A DNA stretch of 64,000 nucleotides from Labrys monachus (GTDB taxonomy: Bacteria; Pseudomonadota; Alphaproteobacteria; Rhizobiales; Labraceae), in the NCBI RefSeq assembly GCF_030814655.1, contig NZ_JAUSVK010000001.1:5525001-5589000 (forward strand), read 5' to 3'. Below the pieces are notes generated by a model. It was not told the origin of the DNA. It was given only the letters and a program-made list of their open reading frames with translations, and searched no databases. The position numbers were made by a program, and so were the translations under genes. Position 1 is the first letter of the stretch. The number at the start of each line of letters is the position of its first letter. Positions 1 through 9,787 of the stretch are shown in pieces.

Positions 1-553
1 CGCCGGGACGGTCCACATGGGCGACGACGCCGCGCAGGCGCTTGGCGGCGGCGGAGAAACGCAGGGCCAGCCCGTCCTTGCCGCCGCAATGCCTCGCGAC
101 CTCGGCCCCCGCGATCCGGCACGGCGCGTTCTGGTCGGTCACCGCCAGCACCGCGCCGGAGGGAAAGAACAGGCGGGTGCCGCGCGGGATGAAGGAGAAG
201 CGGGGCAGGCCTTCCACGGCGAGGTTGGCCCCGAGCCATTCCGGTTCGACATGGTCGATGCCGAGATTGGCGGCGATGACGGCGAGCTCCTCGACCGAGA
301 CGATCGAGACCTGGCGCTCGTTGTGGATCGGCTCGCCTCGCTGGAACCAGGGCACGCGCACGTCGGCGGGCCGGAGGAAGCCGGCATGGCGGTCGCCCGG
401 AATGCCTTCATGCGTCACTTCGAGCGCCGGCACCGCTTGCGCCCCGATCGCCATGCCGGACGCGGCGGCGACCGCGGCCACCCTGCCCTTGCGCTTGATC
501 ACCGGCGTGACGGCGATGTCTCCCGCCGGCTGGGGCTGGTCGGACGCGGTCAT
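1..553 (-). CDS. MOSC domain protein (partial, runs off left edge)
   Basis: The reverse strand is open from an ATG at 553 to the window edge, giving 184 residues with no stop. The segment GIPGDRHAGF near residue 50 and a conserved cysteine near residue 145 (NAPCRIAG) are typical of MOSC domains, which in the family carry sulfur on the cysteine and serve molybdenum-cofactor-linked reactions such as the mARC/YiiM group. Its start codon overlaps the stop of the LysE-type gene by 4 nt (ATGA), so the two are probably translated together. The C-terminus is not visible. Domain assignment is firm; the substrate is unknown. Confidence 0.75.
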   Translation of the reverse strand, partial: MTASDQPQPAGDIAVTPVIKRKGRVAAVAAASGMAIGAQAVPALEVTHEGIPGDRHAGFLRPADVRVPWFQRGEPIHNERQVSIVSVEELAVIAANLGIDHVEPEWLGANLAVEGLPRFSFIPRGTRLFFPSGAVLAVTDQNAPCRIAGAEVARHCGGKDGLALRFSAAAKRLRGVVAHVDRPG

Positions 554-1179
554 GCCGCCCTCTTCCAGCCCGCCGCCAGCACCCCGGCGCCGATCATCAG
601 CGCGCCGCCGGTACGATTGACGGCCCGCTGCACGGTGGGCCTGCGGATCGTCGTGCGCGCCATCGAGGCCATCGCGGCGTAGAGGCCGGCATTCAGCGTG
701 GCGAGAACGAGGAAGGTCGCCTCGAAGATCGCCATTTGCATCGCCAATGGCCGGCCGGCATCGAGGAATTGCGGCAGGAACGCCACGAAGAAGAGGATGC
801 TCTTGGGATTGAGCGCCGTCACCACATAGGCATGCAGGAAGATCCGGCCGGCCCGGCTCGCCTTCCCGGCCGCCGGCGCACCGGAAGCACCCGAGACCGG
901 CGCGCGCCACAGCTTGACGCCGAGATAGATCAGATAGGCGGCGCCGATCCATTTGAGCGCCGTGAAGATCGCCGCCGATGTGGCGAGCAGGGCGCCGAGA
1001 CCGAGCATCGAGGCCGTCATCGCCGTGAAATCGCCGAGTGCCACGCCTGCGACCGTGGCGCCTGCCGAGCGCCGGCCGTGGCCGAGCGCATAGGAAATCA
1101 CCAGCAGGACGGTAGGCCCGGGAATGGCGAGGAGCACCGCCGAGGCGGCGACGAAGGCGAGCCAGTGATCGAGGGCCAT
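550..1179 (-). CDS. LysE/RhtB family amino-acid exporter
   Basis: A 209-residue hydrophobic protein with about six membrane segments. The N-terminus (LLAIPGPTVLLVISYALGHG) matches the LysE/RhtB family, where a short stretch with PGP follows the first half of helix 1, and the length is typical. The family exports amino acids or related metabolites such as homoserine, threonine or lysine across the inner membrane; the substrate cannot be read from sequence. The downstream MOSC gene starts within its stop codon (ATGA), suggesting a two-gene transcript. Confidence 0.85.
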   Translation of the reverse strand: MALDHWLAFVAASAVLLAIPGPTVLLVISYALGHGRRSAGATVAGVALGDFTAMTASMLGLGALLATSAAIFTALKWIGAAYLIYLGVKLWRAPVSGASGAPAAGKASRAGRIFLHAYVVTALNPKSILFFVAFLPQFLDAGRPLAMQMAIFEATFLVLATLNAGLYAAMASMARTTIRRPTVQRAVNRTGGALMIGAGVLAAGWKRAA

Positions 1180-1253
1180 GCTGCTGCTCCGGAGCGAGCG
1201 CCGAGCAATCCACGGCTCGTGGCGGATTGCAAGGCCGAATCAGGCCGTTGACG

Positions 1254-1281
1254 GCCGGCGTCCTGCGCTTGGGACGCCGGC
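1254..1281 (-). terminator. hairpin downstream of aroG
   Basis: Arms of 10 bp (GCCGGCGTCC / GGACGCCGGC, 1254-1263 and 1272-1281) with an 8-nt loop lie 16 nt after the aroG stop codon. There is no clear run of T after it, so it is a plausible but not classical intrinsic terminator. Confidence 0.4.
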
Positions 1282-1297
1282 TTGAGCCGCTTCAGGC

Positions 1298-2380
1298 TCA
1301 GGCGCCGAGCCTCGCCGCGCTGCGGTTGGCGACGCGCCGCTGTTCGACGGCGGCGGCCAGGCGCTCCAGCACCTCGACCGTGGCGTCCCAGCCGATGCAG
1401 CCATCCGTGATGCTCTGGCCATAGACCAGCGGCTGGCCCGGCACCTGGTCCTGGCGGCCGGCCACCAGGTTGCTCTCGATCATCACGCCGATGATGCGGT
1501 TGTCGCCCGCCGCGACCTGGCCGCCGATGTCGTCCATCACCAGCGGCTGGTTCTCGGGCTTCTTGGAACTGTTGGCGTGGCTGGCATCGATCATCACCAC
1601 CGGGGACAGGCCGGACTTGGCGACCTCGGCACAGGCTGCATCGACACTCGCCGCATCGTAGTTCGGCGCCTTGCCGCCGCGCAGGATGATGTGGCAGTCC
1701 TCGTTGCCCGTGGTCGAGGCGATCGCCGACAGGCCGTCCTTCGTCACCGCCATGAAGTGATGCGGCTGGGAGGCCGAGCGCACGGCGTCGACGGCGATGC
1801 GGACATTGCCGTCCGTGCCGTTCTTGAAGCCGACCGGACAGCTCAGGCCCGAGGCGAGCTCGCGATGGATCTGGCTCTCGGTGGTGCGCGCCCCGATCGC
1901 CGCCCAGGCCACGAGGTCGGCGATATATTGGGGCGTCGTCATGTCCAGGAATTCGCAGGCGGCGGGCAGGCCGAGATTGTTGATGTCGAGCAGGAGGTGG
2001 CGGCCGATCCGCAGGCCCTTGTCGATCTGGAAGCTGCCGTCGAGGTCGGGATCGTTGATCAGCCCCTTCCAGCCCACGGTGGTACGGGGTTTCTCGAAAT
2101 AGACCCGCATGATGATCTCGAGCGAGGGCGAGAGGCGGCGACGCAAGTCGGCGAGGCGTCCGGCATAGTCCATGGCCGCCACGGGGTCGTGGATCGAGCA
2201 GGGGCCGACCACCACGACAAGGCGGTCGTCCGCGCCCTTGAGGATCGCATGGACGCCGGCCCGCGAGGCGGAAACGGTGCGGGTCGCCTCGATCGTGCGC
2301 GGATATTCGCGCATCACCTCGGCGGGCGTGCTCAAGGCCTTGATTTCACGGATACGAAGGTCGTCGGTGGTGCTCAACAT
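1298..2380 (-). CDS. aroG: 3-deoxy-7-phosphoheptulonate (DAHP) synthase, class I
   Basis: This 360-residue enzyme condenses phosphoenolpyruvate with erythrose 4-phosphate, the first step of the shikimate pathway. It shows the class I signatures GPCSIHD (near residue 60), YFEKPRTTVGWKGLINDP, GFKNGTDG, HANSSK and SITDGCIGW, and is the size of E. coli AroG/F/H. The frame is open upstream to 2530, but that part runs through the leader terminator and does not resemble the family; the ATG at 2380 is where similarity begins. Expression is very likely controlled by the attenuator directly upstream, whose leader peptide is rich in Tyr, Phe and Trp. Confidence 0.95.
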   Translation of the reverse strand: MLSTTDDLRIREIKALSTPAEVMREYPRTIEATRTVSASRAGVHAILKGADDRLVVVVGPCSIHDPVAAMDYAGRLADLRRRLSPSLEIIMRVYFEKPRTTVGWKGLINDPDLDGSFQIDKGLRIGRHLLLDINNLGLPAACEFLDMTTPQYIADLVAWAAIGARTTESQIHRELASGLSCPVGFKNGTDGNVRIAVDAVRSASQPHHFMAVTKDGLSAIASTTGNEDCHIILRGGKAPNYDAASVDAACAEVAKSGLSPVVMIDASHANSSKKPENQPLVMDDIGGQVAAGDNRIIGVMIESNLVAGRQDQVPGQPLVYGQSITDGCIGWDATVEVLERLAAAVEQRRVANRSAARLGA

Positions 2381-2421
2381 GGCTGGTTTCCCTGGATGGA
2401 CTGGGGTCCCGCTGGCGGCAC

Positions 2422-2449
2422 AAAAAAACCGCCAGATGGGCTGGCGGTT
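2422..2449 (-). terminator. aroG attenuator: intrinsic terminator with competing arms
   Basis: On the reverse strand a 9-bp stem (AACCGCCAG / CTGGCGGTT, loop CCCA) is followed by seven T residues (2428-2422), 42 nt before the aroG ATG. The 5' arm CCGCCAG (2447-2441) can pair either with the terminator 3' arm CTGGCGG (2436-2430) or with an identical CTGGCGG inside the leader peptide gene (2505-2499). A further CCGCCAG lies at 2418-2412. Three mutually exclusive arms are the hallmark of ribosome-mediated attenuation. Confidence 0.85.
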
Positions 2450-2475
2450 GTTCGGGACTTGATTTGCTTCAATCT

Positions 2476-2568
2476 TCAGATCGAGCGCACCCCTACTTCC
2501 GCCAGCGGCCTGCGAAAGCCAAAGTACCAATAAAAATAGGGGGCGGTTGCAAGGATCATGGCGTGCAT
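2476..2568 (-). CDS. aroG leader peptide, aromatic-rich
   Basis: A 30-codon reading frame ends 27 nt before the attenuator terminator. Its residues 11-18 read YFYWYFGF: three Tyr, three Phe and one Trp in a row of eight. That is the signature of a leader peptide that senses charged aromatic tRNAs. Stalling at these codons would leave the downstream CTGGCGG (in the Pro-Leu-Ala-Glu codons) free to sequester the terminator 5' arm and allow aroG transcription. Two ATG codons (2568 and 2559) are possible starts; neither has a strong ribosome-binding site. The run of aromatic codons and the base-pairing are seen directly; the mechanism is inferred from known amino-acid biosynthesis attenuators. Confidence 0.85.
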   Translation of the reverse strand: MHAMILATAPYFYWYFGFRRPLAEVGVRSI

Positions 2569-2646
2569 ATAGGTGGGAAAGAAAGGTTTGTCACCTGTCT
2601 TTTGCGAAGGCCGTCCCTTTCTGCACCCATCGCGTTTCCGTGCCGG

Positions 2647-3285
2647 TCAGGGCACCATCTCCTGCACCTTGCCGGCGATCGCCTCGCCGAGAATGCGATG
2701 CGCGGCCTTGTCGTAATGGATGCCGTCGACCGGGCTCACGGACACCAGCGTGCCCGCGTCGAGGAACTCGGCACCGTGCCGGCGCGCCACCGCCTCATAG
2801 AGCGGCGGCAGCGCCTTGGACTTCTCGACGCCCCCGGCGAACATCACCCCCAGGAAGCCGGCGAGCAGGATCGGCGGCGGACAGACGATCAGCAGCCTGG
2901 CAGGCGGATTTCCCAGATTGGGCGTCGCCGCGATGATGCCCGCAAGGATGTCGACGCCGGCCGCGACATCCTCCGGCGGCGAGCCGAAGCGGGCCTTGAG
3001 GTCGTTGGTGCCGAGATTGAGGACGATGACGTCGAGCGGACGGTGGCTTTCGAGGCAGGCGGCGAGGTAGCGGCGCCCGTTCTTGAAATCGCCCTCGATG
3101 AGGTCGTCCCGGATGGTGGTGCGGCCTGGCAGGCCTTCCTCGATGACATGCCAGGAATGGCCGAGGATCTTGCGCATCACGCCCGGCCAGCGTGTCCTCC
3201 CGTCATACCGCCGCGCATCGTCCGGACCGGTCGCCGGCGGCGTGCCATAGGTGTTGGAATCGCCGAAACACAGGACGTTCTTCAT
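2647..3285 (-). CDS. SGNH/GDSL arylesterase-acyltransferase
   Basis: A 212-residue hydrolase starting at ATG 3285 behind a strong ribosome-binding site (AAGGAGG). Block I is FGDSNTYG with the nucleophile Ser10, block III is LGTNDLK, and block V is DGIHYDKAAH carrying the catalytic Asp and His. Overall organisation (start, EEGLPGRTT, ILVCPPP-like segment, FAGGVEKS) closely follows the Mycobacterium smegmatis arylesterase/acyltransferase MsAcT, which hydrolyses and transfers short acyl groups. No signal peptide is visible, so it should be cytoplasmic. Physiological substrate unknown. Confidence 0.85.
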   Translation of the reverse strand: MKNVLCFGDSNTYGTPPATGPDDARRYDGRTRWPGVMRKILGHSWHVIEEGLPGRTTIRDDLIEGDFKNGRRYLAACLESHRPLDVIVLNLGTNDLKARFGSPPEDVAAGVDILAGIIAATPNLGNPPARLLIVCPPPILLAGFLGVMFAGGVEKSKALPPLYEAVARRHGAEFLDAGTLVSVSPVDGIHYDKAAHRILGEAIAGKVQEMVP

Positions 3286-3323
3286 GGCTCGATCCTCCTT
3301 GGATGGTGTTTTCGCTCGTCGCC

Positions 3324-4094
3324 CTACCGCTTCGCCACGATGAACAGACGCGGAAAGGCGAGCAGCACCTTGCCGTCCGCCCGCGCTGGATAGGCCTTTG
3401 CGATCCGGGCGGTATAATCGGTGATGAACCCGGCCTTCTCTGCCTCGTCGAGCGGATCGAGGAAGGGCCGGAGCCCGGTCGCGCGCACCCAGGAGACGAT
3501 CGCGGCGGCATCGTCGAGCACGTGGTAATAGGTGGTCCGCCAGATATCGATCAGCGTGGCATGGCCGGCAAGCTGGTCGTAATACGCTCCCGCCGGCGGA
3601 ATGCGGTCGCGCAGGGCCGCAGCGTCGCCGAGCTTGGCGGCCCACGGCCCCTCCCCCGCCGTCTCTCGCATCAGGCGGTGCGAAGCCTCGTCGAGATTGT
3701 CGGGTACCTGAATGGCGAGAACGCCGCCGGGTGCGGTCTGGCCGAGGAGACGCGGCAGCAAGGCAGCATGGCCCGGCACCCATTGCATCACGGCATTGGC
3801 GAAGATGAGATCCGGGGCGGCGGCGGCCTGCCAGCTCGCGGCGTCGCCCTTCTCGAATCGAGCGCCGGGAAGGCGCTTGCCGGCTTCCGCCAGCATGGCG
3901 TCGGAGGTGTCGACGCCGAGAACATCAGCATCCGGCCAGCGCCGGGCGAGGAGTTCGGTCGAGTTGCCCGGGCCGCAGCCGAGATCGACGGCGCGGGTGA
4001 CGGTGTCGAGCGGCACGCGGCCGAGAAGCTCGAGTGCGGGGCGCGTGCGTTCGTCCTCGAAACGCAGATAGAGGGTGGGGTTCCAGTCGGACAT
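3324..4094 (-). CDS. tam: trans-aconitate 2-methyltransferase
   Basis: 256 residues; the N-terminus MSDWNPTLYLRFEDERTRPA and the SAM-binding segment VDLGCGPGNSTELL are nearly those of E. coli Tam (252 residues). The enzyme methylates trans-aconitate with S-adenosylmethionine, removing an inhibitor of the TCA cycle. Similarity continues to the C-terminus (LLAFPRLFIVAKR). It lies just upstream of the arylesterase gene (38-nt gap, same strand) and may share a transcript. Confidence 0.93.
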   Translation of the reverse strand: MSDWNPTLYLRFEDERTRPALELLGRVPLDTVTRAVDLGCGPGNSTELLARRWPDADVLGVDTSDAMLAEAGKRLPGARFEKGDAASWQAAAAPDLIFANAVMQWVPGHAALLPRLLGQTAPGGVLAIQVPDNLDEASHRLMRETAGEGPWAAKLGDAAALRDRIPPAGAYYDQLAGHATLIDIWRTTYYHVLDDAAAIVSWVRATGLRPFLDPLDEAEKAGFITDYTARIAKAYPARADGKVLLAFPRLFIVAKR

Positions 4095-4160
4095 GGGGCA
4101 TTTCCTGAGAGCGCGGGCGTCCCCGCCCATAGGCGCTGAGATAAGAGGAGGAGGCGCTGT

Positions 4161-4256
4161 TTTGTCATACCCGCGCTTGTCCCGGCTATCCAGACTTCGT
4201 GCGGCATGGCGGCTTGCGGCCCGCTGGATTGCCGGGACGAGCCCTGCAATGACAAA
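4161..4256. repeat. imperfect inverted repeat (intergenic)
   Basis: The arms GTCATACCCGCGCTTGTCCC (from 4164) and GGGACGAGCCCTGCAATGAC (to 4253) are imperfect complements separated by about 50 nt. Elements of this kind, with 'ccgg..atccag' inner arms, are common in intergenic DNA of Hyphomicrobiales. It sits between the diverging 5' end of tam and the 3' end of the SDR gene. Confidence 0.6.
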
Positions 4257-4378
4257 TCCTGGACCGTTATGGGCCAAAATCGCCTTGTCTTGGCGCCCTA
4301 TGGGCGTCCCCGCCCGCTCTTGGCAACAGTACATGTACCATGAAAGAGACGCAGGGCGGCATCCCCGCGCCTGCCGCG

Positions 4379-5116
4379 TCAATTGATCAGGAAACCGCCA
4401 TCGACCGGCAGCGTCGCGCCGTTCACCATGGCGGCGCCGTCGCCGAGAAGATAGGCAATCGCCTCGGCGACCTCCTCCGGCTGGACGAAGCGGCCGAGCG
4501 GAATGCGCTGCAGCATGGGGCCGGCCTTCGCCGGATCGCTCCACGCCTTCAGGGCCATCGGCGTCAGCACGACGGTGGGATTGACCGCATTGACCCGGAT
4601 GCCCTGGCGGCCGAGTTCGTTCGCCATCACCGTGGTGAGCGAATCCAATGCCCCCTTGCTGGCGCAATAGGAAGCGTGATCGGCGAAGCCGAGGCTGGAG
4701 GAGATGCTGGACACGTTGACGATCGCCCCCTTCCGGCCACGGGCGATCAGGCTCTTCGCCGTCTCCTGCCCGAAGATCATCGCCGCGATGACGTTGACGG
4801 CCATCAGGTCCTGGAACGCCTCGACCGTGGTCTCGACAAAGGACTGCAGGGTGGTCGTGCCCGCATTGTTGACGAGACGGTCGATCGGCTGGATCGCCTG
4901 CGCCACGATGCGGACGGCGGCCGGATCGGTGAAATCCACGGCATGAGTCTCGGCGCCGATCTCCTCCGCGAGGCTCTCCAGATCGTTGCGGTCGCGGCCG
5001 ACCGCGACGACATTCGCCCCCCGCTTGGCCAGAAGAAGGGCGGTCGCCCGTCCGATTCCCTTGGTCGCGCCCGTCACGACGATGCGCTCGCCGGCAAACT
5101 CCATCGCTTCCTCCAT
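4379..5116 (-). CDS. SDR oxidoreductase, L-xylulose/dicarbonyl reductase-like
   Basis: A 245-residue classical short-chain dehydrogenase: NAD(P) motif TGATKGIG, NNAG, catalytic Ser in NVSSIS and YCASK. The segment VNAVNPTVVLTPM followed by WSDPAKAGPML and RIPLGRF is characteristic of the mammalian dicarbonyl/L-xylulose reductase group, so NADPH-linked reduction of a ketose or dicarbonyl is the best guess. Start ATG 5116 follows AGGAGAGG; ATG 5104 is also preceded by GGAGG and would remove four residues. It is transcribed alone. Confidence 0.8.
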   Translation of the reverse strand: MEEAMEFAGERIVVTGATKGIGRATALLLAKRGANVVAVGRDRNDLESLAEEIGAETHAVDFTDPAAVRIVAQAIQPIDRLVNNAGTTTLQSFVETTVEAFQDLMAVNVIAAMIFGQETAKSLIARGRKGAIVNVSSISSSLGFADHASYCASKGALDSLTTVMANELGRQGIRVNAVNPTVVLTPMALKAWSDPAKAGPMLQRIPLGRFVQPEEVAEAIAYLLGDGAAMVNGATLPVDGGFLIN

Positions 5117-5414
5117 CAAATCGTCCTCTCCTCCCGCCGCGAGGCGACGCAAGGCAAGGATCTTGCGCGGCCGCCCGACTCAGGCGGTCGCAGGCAACGT
5201 CCCCATATCGATGACGAAACGATATTTCGCGTCTCTCTTCAACATCCGCCGTCGGCACCGTCGGCGGGCCGGATCGGACGGCCCCTTGCCGGAGACGAAG
5301 GCGCCGAGGCATCGCGGCCTCCCGCCGCCGAAGCGATGCCGGCACGTCAGGAGGCTGGCGTTCGCCCCTCATCTGGGCTAAGCCCGCCGGCCCTTCTCCG
5401 CCCGAGGAACCACC

Positions 5415-6743
5415 ATGCCGCCGGACTACGCCCCTGCGCCCTCAAACGCTCAGCCGGTCTCGATCGGCATCGATTTCGGCACCAGCAATACCGTGGTCGC
5501 CTTCGCCCACGGGGACGGCCAGGCGGAGGCGCTGGCGTTCGATCACGACGGCACGATATCCAAGGGCTTCATCACCGCCCTGTGCTTCTGGGAAGACCGG
5601 GAGAAGGGCGGCCTGGCCACCCGGGTCGAGGGCGGCCCCTGGGCGATCGACCAGTTCCTCGACGGCAGCACGGCGCTGCGCTTCATCCAGTCGTTCAAGA
5701 CCTTCGCCGCCAGCGCGACCTTCCACGAGACGCGCATCTTCCGCGAGCGCTACCAGTTCGAGGACCTGCTCGCCGCCTTCCTGCGGACCCTGGTCCGGCA
5801 TGCGGATGCCAGGCTCGACCTTTCCTCCTCCAACATCGTCATCGGCCGCCCGGTGACGTTCGCCGGGCGCCAGCCGGACGATGCCCTGGCCATGCAGCGT
5901 TACCGAAGCGCCTTCGAACGACTGGGCGTGAGGGAGCCGACCTATGTCTACGAGCCGGTCGGCGCCGCCTTCTTCTACGCCCGCAACCTGAAGCGCGACG
6001 CCACCGTCCTCGTCGCCGACTTCGGCGGGGGCACGAGCGACTTCTCCGTCATGCGCTTCGAGCAGGCCGCCGGCCGGCTCCGCGCCGAGCCGCTCGGCCA
6101 TGCCGGCGTCGGCATCGCCGGCGACGCGTTCGACTACTCGATCGTCGACCGCATCGTCTCGCCCCGCCTCGGCAAGGGCTCGCGCTTCCGTTCCTTCGAC
6201 AAGGAACTGGCGATCCCCAACCATTATTACGCCAACCTCGCCCGCTGGCATCAGCTCGCGATGATGAAGTCGAACGGCGATCTCAAGGGGCTTCGGGATC
6301 TGGCGCGGACGGCGATCGAACCGGAAAAGCTCGAGAAATTCATCGAGATCATCGAATTCGACATGGGATTCGCGCTCTACAGCGCGGTGTCCAAGGCCAA
6401 GATCGCGCTATCCAGCCAGGACGAGGCCGCCTTCGAATTCACCGGCGGCGACATCGACATCCGCGCCACCATCAAGCGCAAGGATTTCGAGCGCTGGATC
6501 GCCCCCGATGTCGCGAAGATCGAGACGGCGGTGGACGAGGTGCTCGCCCGCTCGGCGACGCCGGCCCGCGAGATCGAACGGGTGTTCCTCACCGGCGGCA
6601 CGTCCTTCGTGCCGGCCATCCGCCGCCTCTTCGCCGAACGCTTCGGCGAGGAGCGCCTCGTCTCCACCGACCAGTTCGAATCGATCGCGTACGGCCTGGC
6701 CCTGATCGGCCAGGATGCGCAGAGGCAGCGCTGGGCTGCGTGA
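5415..6743 (+). CDS. yegD: Hsp70-family chaperone-like protein (YegD type)
   Basis: 442 residues with actin/Hsp70 ATPase motifs: phosphate-1 GIDFGTSNTVVA (residue 18 on), phosphate-2 VADFGGGTSDFSV and the adenosine motif LTGGTSFVPAI. It lacks the C-terminal peptide-binding domain of DnaK, ends soon after the ATPase domain, and matches the size of E. coli YegD (450). The role of YegD is poorly known; an ATP-dependent chaperone-like or regulatory function is inferred from fold only. Monocistronic, convergent with ettA. Confidence 0.88.
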   Translation: MPPDYAPAPSNAQPVSIGIDFGTSNTVVAFAHGDGQAEALAFDHDGTISKGFITALCFWEDREKGGLATRVEGGPWAIDQFLDGSTALRFIQSFKTFAASATFHETRIFRERYQFEDLLAAFLRTLVRHADARLDLSSSNIVIGRPVTFAGRQPDDALAMQRYRSAFERLGVREPTYVYEPVGAAFFYARNLKRDATVLVADFGGGTSDFSVMRFEQAAGRLRAEPLGHAGVGIAGDAFDYSIVDRIVSPRLGKGSRFRSFDKELAIPNHYYANLARWHQLAMMKSNGDLKGLRDLARTAIEPEKLEKFIEIIEFDMGFALYSAVSKAKIALSSQDEAAFEFTGGDIDIRATIKRKDFERWIAPDVAKIETAVDEVLARSATPAREIERVFLTGGTSFVPAIRRLFAERFGEERLVSTDQFESIAYGLALIGQDAQRQRWAA

Positions 6744-6830
6744 ACAGCTGTGCCCGTCTCCGGACCGGCCCGGCGGCGGACCGGATGTCCATATGCGCCA
6801 ACTTTGCCCGGAAGGGTGCGACCATGCAGG

Positions 6831-6906
6831 GGCGATCACCAGATCACCCTTCCTGGAAACACCGAGCTTGTGGGAAAGGAAGAGGTCGATCGGTGATCGA
6901 CCCTCC
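6831..6906. repeat. dispersed double-hairpin repeat, copy 1
   Basis: About 76 bp with two inverted repeats (a degraded GGCGATC...GATC arm pair on the left and GGTCGATCGGTGATCGACC on the right) around a conserved middle (CCTGGAAAC..GAGCTTG..GGAAAG). The same element recurs at 23528-23603 and 30981-31054. This copy lies between the convergent yegD and ettA genes, where it may act as a bidirectional terminator. Confidence 0.8.
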
Positions 6907-6953
6907 CATCGCGGACGCAGGTTAGCGCTCGCGGATGTCCGCGCTCCCGGGAA

Positions 6954-8609
<1,656 letters not shown>

Positions 8610-8781
8610 TGCTGCCTGCTGCTGCTTTCAGGTTCGAGGATGGGCGGGGTGTAGCGGAGGCTGCGCTGCCGGGCAAGGGCGCGCTGCGGGGCGCCCGGAC
8701 CCGCCGCGGCGAGGCGCATGCGCCCCCGAACGCGGCGCGGCCTCCACCCTTTCCGGCAGATATGAACGAGCCTTGCCGGCG

Positions 8782-9600
8782 TCAACGCCAGAACTGGAAC
8801 AGCGCGTATCCGACGGCCACATAGTCGAAATCGATGTGGAGCGCCGTCGTGATGGTGGAGACCGCCCCCCAGATCACGGCGCCGAAGCGGGGCGACAGGA
8901 ACATCAGCAGGAAGACGATGTTGAGGGCCGGCGCCACCCGCTGCGCCAGGGCCTGCAGATGATAGGGCAGATAAGGCCGGATGATGCCGAAGCCATCGAG
9001 GCCGGGGATCGGCAGCAGGTTGAGCACCGCGGCCGAGGCCTGCAGGGCCGCCAGGAAGGCGAGCGCGGACCAGAAGGTGGGATTGCCGGTCGTTTCGGGC
9101 AGGCCGAGCAGGAAGGGAATGCTCAGCAGCAGCAGGACCAGCAGGTTGGCGAGGGGCCCCGCCGCGGCCACCAGCGCATCCCAATGCCGGTTCCGCAGCA
9201 CCACCCTGTCGATGTAGACCGAGCCTCCGGGCAGGCCGATGCCGCCGAGGATGAGGAACAGGATCGGCATGACGAAGCTCAGCATCGGATCGGCATAGGC
9301 GAGCGGATCGAGGCTGAGATAGCCCTTCGCCAGGACGGACCTGTCGCCGCCCCAATAGGCCGCGAGGGCATGGGCGCTCTCATGCACGCAGAGCGATATG
9401 ATCCACCCGGCGGCGATGAAGGTGAACACCCCCGCCCGCGCGTAGAGCGCGCCCGTGAAAAGCGTGACGCCCGTGACCAGGAAAAGCACGAGAATCGGGA
9501 TGAAATTGGCACTGAGGCGCCAGCGGGCCACGGCAGCTCTGGGCAAGGACGAAATCCGGCTTTGACGGGATGAGGATGAGGCGGGCGAAACTTGGGGCAC
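8782..9600 (-). CDS. site-2 protease family (M50) membrane metalloprotease
   Basis: 272 residues with about six membrane segments. The zinc motif HESAH (an HExxH) lies in the helix CVHESAHALAAYWGGD, and the second M50 signature NLLPIPGLDG follows later. These are the zinc-binding His, His and Asp expected for an intramembrane protease of the site-2 type. The short form without PDZ or CBS domain is common and uncharacterised. Monocistronic, divergent from the idonate dehydrogenase-like gene. Confidence 0.88.
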   Translation of the reverse strand: MPQVSPASSSSRQSRISSLPRAAVARWRLSANFIPILVLFLVTGVTLFTGALYARAGVFTFIAAGWIISLCVHESAHALAAYWGGDRSVLAKGYLSLDPLAYADPMLSFVMPILFLILGGIGLPGGSVYIDRVVLRNRHWDALVAAAGPLANLLVLLLLSIPFLLGLPETTGNPTFWSALAFLAALQASAAVLNLLPIPGLDGFGIIRPYLPYHLQALAQRVAPALNIVFLLMFLSPRFGAVIWGAVSTITTALHIDFDYVAVGYALFQFWR

Positions 9601-9787
9601 GACCCATACGCCGGCCCGGCCCCTGGCTTAAATCAATTCTGCGTCCATTTCATAAATGATCGCTCCGTTCCGCACGAGGGGCTCGGCCTCCCCCTCTCCT
9701 CCTTGCACGGATCGTCATTATCGGACAAACCAAGCCGATCGCCCGAAGCGGCCTGAGGCAGCGGGCAATCCCGATCACACGGAGCGG

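Noticed and set aside
4340-6925. Plus-strand open frame of about 861 codons
   Set aside because: Covers the antisense of the SDR gene and another frame of yegD; composition is Arg/Gly/Asp-rich shadow sequence.
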